Assembly (NCBI GenBank): GCA_005879095.1
Contig: VBLM01000259.1
Location: 1 to 11,367, forward strand
Length of the DNA: 11,367 nt
Direction: 5' to 3'
Source of the DNA: Deltaproteobacteria bacterium
GTDB taxonomy: Bacteria; Myxococcota; Myxococcia; Myxococcales; 40CM-4-68-19
Of the stretch, positions 6,601 to 11,367 are shown piece after piece; position 1 is the stretch's first letter; each line of letters begins with the position of its first letter. The position numbers and the translations under genes were made by a program. The notes below the pieces were generated by a model. That model was not told the origin of the DNA and did no database searches. It worked only from the letters and a program-made list of their open reading frames with translations.

Positions 6601-7920
6601 ATGGATGGAGTCACTACAGGACCGGGACCGGTCGTCCCGCCGCAGCCGGCGTTGACGGTGGTGCCGCCGCCCGAGGCGGTTCCGGCCATCCAGAACCTCA
6701 GTGACCCGCGGTTCTTCATCAACCGCGAGCTTTCGTGGCTGTCGTTCAACGAGCGCGTACTGGAGGAGGGTCTCGACCCTCAAGTCCCGGCCTTGGAGCG
6801 GCTCAAGTTCCTCGCCATCACCAGCTCGAACCTGGACGAGTTCTTCATGATCCGGGTGGCGGGCCTCAAGCAGCAGCTTTCCGGGCACGTCGAGGAGAGC
6901 GGCGCCGACGCGATGAGCCCCGGCGAGCAGCTCTCGGCCATTTCCACCCGCTGCCATGAGATGGTGGCGCGGTCGTACCGGGCGCTGCTCGGCGACGTGC
7001 TGCCCAACCTCGATCGCGCGGGCGTGCGGCTGCTCTCGACCGCGCACCTGACGCCCGAAGCCGATCACTTCGTCGCCGACTACTTCGCGCGCGAGGTCTT
7101 CCCGGTGCTGACGCCGATCGCGCTGGACCCGGGTCATCCCTTTCCCCACCTGCGCAACAAGTCGTTGAATCTGGCCGTGCGGTTCCAACCGAGCGCACCG
7201 GGGGCGCGTCTGCGCTACGGGGTCGTCCCGGTGCCGAGCGTGCTTCCGCGGCTGGTCGAGGTTCCCGATTCGGGCCGGCGCACCTACGTGCTGCTCGAGG
7301 ACGTCATCGCCCGATACGTGGCGCAGCTCTTTCCGGGTATGCCGATCGAAGGCTGCTGGGCCTTCCGCGTCACCCGCAACTGGGACCTCACCATCGATGA
7401 AGAAGAGGCCGAGGACCTGCTCGTCACCATCGAGCGCGAGGTCCGCCGGCGCGATCGCGGCAGCGCGGTCCGGCTCGAGATCGCGGCGCAGGCCGAGCAG
7501 CACCTGTCGGACTACCTCGTCCGCGCTTTGAAGCTCGGCGCGTCAGACGTGTACCGGATCGATGGTCCACTGAATATACCGGACCTGCTGCCACTGCTGG
7601 GCCGGATCGAGCAAAAAGAGCTGCACGACGAGCCGTTCACGCCGGTGATTCCGCCGGCCATCGGCGACGGCGAGCGCGATCTGTTCCGGCTGATCCGCGA
7701 GCGCGACGTTCTCCTGCATCATCCGTACGAGTCGTTCGATCCGGTGGTCAGCTTCATCGAGGCGGCCGCCGACGACCCGTCGGTGCTGGCCATCAAGATG
7801 ACGCTGTACCGCACCGGAAAGGACTCGCCGGTCGTCCGGGCGCTGCAGCGGGCGGCCGAAAACGGCAAACAGGTGACCGCGCTGGTCGAACTGAAAGCGC
7901 GCACTGCAAGGTCGCGCTGA
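6601..7920 (+). CDS. ppk: Polyphosphate kinase 1, N-terminal fragment (ppk broken by an internal deletion)
   Basis: PPK1 reversibly transfers the terminal phosphate of ATP to polyphosphate. This frame starts at ATG 6601 (a GTG lies directly before it) and carries 434 genuine residues: the family N-terminus 'FINRELSWLSFNERVLEEG', the 'ITSSNLDEFFMIRVAGL' stretch, 'FPHLRNKSLNLAVRF', and the catalytic-domain segment 'HHPYESFDPVVSFI' ... 'KMTLYRTGKDSPV', whose Arg corresponds to E. coli Arg375. It ends with 'VTALVELKAR', whose last Arg (7900-7902) corresponds to E. coli Arg405. After that the frame runs only five foreign codons to TGA at 7918-7920. The rest of ppk resumes in another frame at 7902. 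As written, this fragment lacks the phosphorylated His and the C-terminal domains and would be inactive. The 5' region shares the divergent promoter area with the phasin-like gene. The ribosome-binding site is weak. Confidence 0.9.
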   Translation: MDGVTTGPGPVVPPQPALTVVPPPEAVPAIQNLSDPRFFINRELSWLSFNERVLEEGLDPQVPALERLKFLAITSSNLDEFFMIRVAGLKQQLSGHVEESGADAMSPGEQLSAISTRCHEMVARSYRALLGDVLPNLDRAGVRLLSTAHLTPEADHFVADYFAREVFPVLTPIALDPGHPFPHLRNKSLNLAVRFQPSAPGARLRYGVVPVPSVLPRLVEVPDSGRRTYVLLEDVIARYVAQLFPGMPIEGCWAFRVTRNWDLTIDEEEAEDLLVTIEREVRRRDRGSAVRLEIAAQAEQHLSDYLVRALKLGASDVYRIDGPLNIPDLLPLLGRIEQKELHDEPFTPVIPPAIGDGERDLFRLIRERDVLLHHPYESFDPVVSFIEAAADDPSVLAIKMTLYRTGKDSPVVRALQRAAENGKQVTALVELKARTARSR

Positions 7921-8744
7921 TCGTACGGCGCGAAGCGGGCGGCCTGCGTCGCTACGTCCACCTCGGCACCGGTAACTACAACCCGACGACTGCGAAGATT
8001 TACTCTGATCTTTCGCTGTTCACGGCCAAGGACGACTTCGGCGCCGACGCGACCAGCATCTTCAACCTGCTCACGGGCTACTCGAAGCCCACCCAGTGGC
8101 GGAAGTTCAAGGTCGCCCCGCTCGGCCTCAAGGCCGCCGTGATCGAGATGATCGACCGCGAGGCGGAGATCGCCCGCCAGACCGGCAAGGGGCGCATCAT
8201 CGCCAAGATGAACTCGGTCGCCGACAGCGAGGTGATCAAGGCGCTGTACCGCGCATCGCAGGCGGGTGTGCAGATCGACCTCATCGTCCGCGGCATCTGT
8301 GGCCTGCGGCCCGGAGTGCCGGGCGTTTCCGATCGGATTCGCGTCGTCAGCATCGTCGACCGCTACCTCGAGCACACCCGCATCTGGTTTTTCGAAGCCG
8401 GCGGCAAGAAAGAAGTCTGGCTGGCGAGCGCGGACTGGATGCCGCGCAACTTCATCCGGCGCGTCGAGACCGCGTTTCCGGTCGAGGATCCGGCGCTGAA
8501 AGAGCGAATCGTCGACGAGCTGCTCGGCACGCAGCTGGCCGACAACGTCAAGGCCCGCGTGCTGCTGCCCGACGGCCGCTACGAACGCGCGCAGACCGAC
8601 AAGCCGCCGCTGCGCAGCCAGGAGCGATTCATGGCCTTGGCGCGGCGTGCGGGAGCGGTTCTGGAGCAGCCGCCGGTGGCCGGGCAGGAGATCTTCCCTT
8701 CGACCGGGCGGAGGCCGCAGCGCCGCCGGAGGAAGCGGTTGTAA
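7902..8744 (+). pseudogene. ppk: Polyphosphate kinase 1, C-terminal fragment (same gene, different frame)
   Basis: From 7902 the frame reads 'HCKVALIVRREAGGLRRYVH', beginning exactly at the HxK motif whose His is the phosphorylated E. coli His435. It continues with 'LGTGNYNPTTAKIYSDLSL', 'LIVRGICGLRPGVPGVSDRI', then 'VSIVDRYLEHTRIWFFEAGG' with the second conserved His (E. coli His592), and 'VWLASADWMPRNFIRR', ending at TAA 8742-8744. That is 280 residues and a normal PPK1 C-terminus. In E. coli PPK, 29 residues lie between Arg405 and His435. Here the Arg codon and the His codon share a base, so about 88 nt are missing. Adding 29 residues back gives about 743 residues, a normal PPK1 length. 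The fragment has no start of its own near the break (first in-frame ATG at 8139). Its stop overlaps the next gene's ATG (TAATG). Confidence 0.88.
8728..8735 (+). promoter_or_regulatory. Shine-Dalgarno of the phosphodiester glycosidase gene
   Basis: GGAGGAAG inside the 3' end of ppk lies about 9-10 nt before the ATG at 8744. It supports that start and allows translation of the second gene even when upstream ppk translation ends early. Confidence 0.6.
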
Positions 8745-9526
8745 TGCTGGCGCCGATGCTCATCGCGGCGTCGCTCGGCTCGCCGCAGATCGACAAGCCA
8801 TGGAAGCAGGTCGCGCCGGGTGTGGAAACCGCCTCGGCAGCGGACCTCGGCGGCGACTCGGGCTGGGCGGCTCGCGTCCTGGTCGTCGATCCGACGAAGG
8901 CGCAATTCCTCGTGCGGTACGACCCGGCGCGGCCGACGCTGCAGGAATGGCGGCGCCGCTTTCCGCGCGCGCTGGCCATCCTGAACGGCAGTTTCTACTC
9001 GAAGGATCCCGACGTGCGTCCCACCTGCGACCTGATCAGCGAGGGAAAGCCGTTCAAGGGCGCCGGCTGTCGCCGCCAGGACGCGCTCTACTTCGGCGCC
9101 CGCTCGAAAACCGAGCCGGTGGTCCCGGCAGTGAGCCGACCTACTCCTCCGCCGCGATTGCTGGTTCCAGCCGACTTTCGGCCCGAGCAGTGGAGCGAGG
9201 CGCTGAAGAGCTTTCCGGCGCTGGTGCACGGCGCCGCTGCCGTCTGCGGCGGGCCTCACTATTGCGCCGAATCGTCGCGGACGGCGGCCATTGCCCAGAT
9301 GAAGGACGGCCGCATCCTGCTTTTCGCCTCGCAGTGGCCGGCGGTGCGGCGCGAGGTGGCCAAGTGGCTCGCCGAAGAGCTGGGCGCGGTCGAGGCCTTG
9401 AACCTCGACGGCGGCCCGGAAGCGACGCTCTCGCTCAAGGACGAGTCGCCCGAGGACTCGATCGGCACGTTGGGCATCGGCCTGCCGATGGTCCTCGTCG
9501 TGGTTGGCGCACCGTTGCAAAATTGA
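8744..9526 (+). CDS. Phosphodiester glycosidase family protein (DUF2233/NAGPA-like)
   Basis: A 260-residue protein. The family is named after the mammalian enzyme that uncovers mannose-6-phosphate; bacterial members are mostly exported and act on cell-surface glycans or exopolysaccharide, with few characterised. The motifs seen are 'ALAILNGSFYS' (77-86, the 'NGGyF' position), 'SRTAAIAQMKDGRILLF' (178-194) and 'ALNLDGGPEATLSL' (218-231), the 'nLDGGgS' hallmark. The usual small residue and Ser after GG are replaced by Pro-Glu, which is a mild deviation. The N-terminus 'MLAPMLIAASLGSPQ' is hydrophobic but short and uncharged, so export is likely but not certain. The start is fixed by a good Shine-Dalgarno and the 1-bp TAATG overlap with ppk. 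The frame is open far upstream, but that part is antisense-quality sequence lying inside ppk. The gene is intact. Confidence 0.85.
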   Translation: MLAPMLIAASLGSPQIDKPWKQVAPGVETASAADLGGDSGWAARVLVVDPTKAQFLVRYDPARPTLQEWRRRFPRALAILNGSFYSKDPDVRPTCDLISEGKPFKGAGCRRQDALYFGARSKTEPVVPAVSRPTPPPRLLVPADFRPEQWSEALKSFPALVHGAAAVCGGPHYCAESSRTAAIAQMKDGRILLFASQWPAVRREVAKWLAEELGAVEALNLDGGPEATLSLKDESPEDSIGTLGIGLPMVLVVVGAPLQN

Positions 9527-9571
9527 TACAAAAAGGGTAGTTGGACGCCAAATGCGGGGGGAGATGTGTGT

Positions 9572-9590
9572 CCGCTCGCTCTACGAGCGG
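9572..9590 (+). other. Perfect 7-bp hairpin in the gap after the glycosidase gene
   Basis: CCGCTCG-ctcta-CGAGCGG, 45 bp after the stop at 9526 and before the phosphatidyltransferase fusion gene. It has a compact stem but no following T-run, so it is not a standard intrinsic terminator. It could be an operator, an RNA structure in the leader of the next gene, or chance. Confidence 0.35.
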
Positions 9591-9627
9591 GTCGTGTAGG
9601 TATGAGAGGTGAAGCCTGTCCCTGCTG

Positions 9628-11367
9628 GTGACGATCGGGATCGTTCTCCTCCTCCTCGCGGCGTATTCGCTGCGCGTCCTGATCAAGGGCCGCTACGAAA
9701 CAGAGCGGTTGAAGAACGAGCCCGGCAGCGTCTTCCTCGGCCGGTTCTTCCTCGAATTCGGCTACTGGTGCTTCGATCCGATGGAGCGGTCGCTGCTCGC
9801 TCTCGGCGTGACGCCCAATCAGCTCACCGCTGGATCGGTCCTCTGCAGCGTCGGGGGGGCGGCGGCCTTCGCCACCGGCCGGTTCACGATCGGCGGCTGG
9901 CTGGTGATCGCCTGCGCGGTGCTCGACGCGCTCGACGGCATGGTGGCGCGCTCGCGCGGCACCGCGTCCGACGCGGGTGAATTGATCGACGCCGCCGCCG
10001 ATCGGTACGCCGAGATCGCCACTTTCGCGGGAATTGCCGCCTATTATCGCAGCTATCCGCTCGGCTTCTGGCTCGCGCTCGGCTCGATGGGCGGCGCGCT
10101 CCTCGTCTCCTACGCTCGCGCCAAGGGCGAGATCAGCGGCATCGACGCGCGGATGGGGTCGATGAACCGCGCCGAGCGCGCGGTCTACGTCGGCATCGCC
10201 GGGGTTCTGGCGCCCTCGCTTTCACACGTCCTCGAGCCGGGTGTGGTGCACCCCGCTTTTCACCTGATGCTCGGCACGCTCTTCCTGGTCGCGATCATGG
10301 CGAACATCACCGCCATCCGACGCTTCAGCTTCATCCACGGCGAGCTGCGCAAGCGCGAAGGGGGCGAGCAGCCGCCGCCGGCGAACCGCGAGGAGGAGCT
10401 GTCCGGCTGGTTCCAGCGGGCATGGTTCGCTTCGGCGGTCGCGACGGTGGTGGATTACGGGACGTTCACCGTTCTGGTGGAAGTTGTCGGAATTTATACC
10501 GGCACCTCCCGGGCGCTCGGCGCCTTGCTCGGCGCGATCACCAACTTCACGTTGAACAAGGTCTACACCTTCAAGACCCGGCAGAACTCGGTCCTCGTCG
10601 AGGTGCCGCGGTACGCCGCGATCTCGCTGACGTCGCTGCTCCTGAATACGGTCGGCGTCATCCTTCTGACCGAGGGCCTGCGCTGGAACCCGCTCGTCGC
10701 CGCGGCGCTGGTCGGCGTGCTCGTCTCGCTGTGCTGGAACCTGCCGCTGCACCGGATCTTCGTCTTCCGCGAGCAGACCGGCAAACATCATCCGGCGCTC
10801 GCCATCCTCGGCGCGTTTGCGTCCGGTCTGGCGGCGATGGCGGTGCTCTTCGTCGCGTACGGCGATCCGTTCGCCGAGGAGCAGGTGCATGGCTTTTCCA
10901 GCAGCGCGCCGGACACGGCCAACGTCACGCAGGCGAACTTCCTCCCCAAGCTGCGGCCGGAAGCGTTCTACTCGGAGAGCTATTCGTTCCTTTTCTCCTC
11001 CGAAGACGGCTCGTTCGCGCGGGTGCAGTTCCTGGTCTCGAACGCCGGCCTCGAAGGGCACGGCAAGGCCGCGGTGCGCGCGGTCGTGGTCAGGCCCGAC
11101 GGCAAGGCCACCGAGGACAGCGAGACCTTCGAGTCCGGCGAGTGGGGCGTGCAGCCGGAAGGCGCCATCGAGATGGGCGCCTCGCGGCTGACGATGGGTC
11201 CCGACGCGAGCCACCACGTTCATTTCGCCGGCCGCAAGCTGGTGGTCGACGCGCTGGTGCTGCCCGAAACGCAGGCGGTCCGGCCTGGCGGCGGCCGCGT
11301 GGTGTTCGACGCCGGCGGCCACGCGGTTTTCGACCAGACCATCTTCGCGCTGCGCAGCCGCTTCGAC
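9628..11367 (+). CDS. CDP-alcohol phosphatidyltransferase - GtrA - lipocalin-like fusion protein (3' end outside window)
   Basis: A frame with no stop from 9613 to the window end encodes at least 580 residues, numbered here from GTG 9628. After an N-terminal hydrophobic segment (about 3-20) comes a CDP-alcohol phosphatidyltransferase domain (about 50-235) with the complete signature D100xxDG...AR108...G117xxxD121xxxD125. Such enzymes join an alcohol to a CDP-activated lipid in the membrane. About 262-382 is a four-helix GtrA-type domain ('TVVDYGTFTVLVEVVG', 'NFTLNKVYTF', 'WNLPLHRIFVFRE'), a family linked to moving polyprenyl-phosphate-linked sugars. A further helix (about 390-412) leads to a beta-rich domain (413 onward: 'ESYSFLFSSEDGSFARVQF', 'VRPGGGRVVFDAGG') resembling Svf1/CrtC-type lipocalins; this last call is tentative. 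The start is uncertain: CTG 9616 has AGAGG 6 nt upstream, while GTG 9628 is the first common start codon. The three domains are in one unbroken frame. Confidence 0.87.
   Translation, partial: MTIGIVLLLLAAYSLRVLIKGRYETERLKNEPGSVFLGRFFLEFGYWCFDPMERSLLALGVTPNQLTAGSVLCSVGGAAAFATGRFTIGGWLVIACAVLDALDGMVARSRGTASDAGELIDAAADRYAEIATFAGIAAYYRSYPLGFWLALGSMGGALLVSYARAKGEISGIDARMGSMNRAERAVYVGIAGVLAPSLSHVLEPGVVHPAFHLMLGTLFLVAIMANITAIRRFSFIHGELRKREGGEQPPPANREEELSGWFQRAWFASAVATVVDYGTFTVLVEVVGIYTGTSRALGALLGAITNFTLNKVYTFKTRQNSVLVEVPRYAAISLTSLLLNTVGVILLTEGLRWNPLVAAALVGVLVSLCWNLPLHRIFVFREQTGKHHPALAILGAFASGLAAMAVLFVAYGDPFAEEQVHGFSSSAPDTANVTQANFLPKLRPEAFYSESYSFLFSSEDGSFARVQFLVSNAGLEGHGKAAVRAVVVRPDGKATEDSETFESGEWGVQPEGAIEMGASRLTMGPDASHHVHFAGRKLVVDALVLPETQAVRPGGGRVVFDAGGHAVFDQTIFALRSRFD

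Noticed and set aside
7900..7920. Programmed frameshift in ppk
   Set aside because: About 29 conserved residues are missing, not just a frame change, so frameshifting alone could not restore the enzyme, and no slippery heptamer is evident.
8096..8743. Upstream extension of the phosphodiester glycosidase frame
   Set aside because: It overlaps the clearly recognisable PPK1 C-terminus in another frame and has Arg-rich shadow composition; the real start is ATG 8744.
8579..9520. Minus-strand open frame over the glycosidase gene
   Set aside because: Antisense shadow; the plus strand carries the LDGG and NGSF motifs.
10222..11322. Minus-strand open frame of 366 codons at the window end
   Set aside because: Antisense shadow of the GtrA and beta-domain part of the fusion gene; low-complexity His/Arg/Glu composition with no motif.

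Overview
The window is high-GC (roughly two thirds G+C), densely coded bacterial DNA with short intergenic gaps and many overlapping start/stop codons. Gene content (polyphosphate kinase 1, PDZ-type M61 peptidase, QueE, a degenerate kinase-like membrane protein, a CDP-alcohol phosphatidyltransferase/GtrA fusion, a phasin-like coiled-coil protein) fits a Myxococcota-like (deltaproteobacterial) chromosome. That placement is inferred from style and content only. I see no tRNA, rRNA, CRISPR array, insertion sequence or phage gene.

Layout. (1) 1-2762, minus strand: an M61 peptidase with a PDZ domain, then queE, then the start of a PhzF-family gene that leaves the window. Their starts and stops are 2 bp apart or overlap by 1 bp, so this is one operon. 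(2) 2858-3289, plus strand: a small unrecognised lipoprotein whose stop codon overlaps the stop codon of the facing gene. (3) 3286-6507, minus strand: a phasin-like coiled-coil gene, a lytic transglycosylase, a secreted carboxypeptidase-regulatory-like protein, and a membrane protein with a decayed kinase C-lobe and a C-terminal TPR-like repeat. The last three are tightly coupled and look like a cell-envelope operon. (4) 6601-9526, plus strand: polyphosphate kinase 1 followed by a phosphodiester glycosidase (DUF2233/NAGPA-like) gene joined by a TAATG overlap. (5) 9628 to the end, plus strand: one long open frame fusing a CDP-alcohol phosphatidyltransferase, a GtrA-type membrane domain and a lipocalin-like beta domain, unfinished at the window edge.

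Several genes carry lesions as the sequence stands. The kinase-like gene needs two single-base insertions to read through. The phasin-like gene has an in-frame TAG at codon 16. ppk lacks about 88 nt exactly between the conserved active-site Arg and His. The start of the phosphatidyltransferase fusion may contain an extra base. Everything left of 3286 reads cleanly. The indels look like assembly or consensus errors (homopolymer or GC-repeat context). The ppk gap is harder to dismiss and needs read-level checking.

The most interesting biology is the three-domain phosphatidyltransferase-GtrA-lipocalin fusion, the pseudokinase-type envelope operon, and an inverted repeat placed like an operator between the divergent phasin-like gene and ppk. 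None is proof of a new system.
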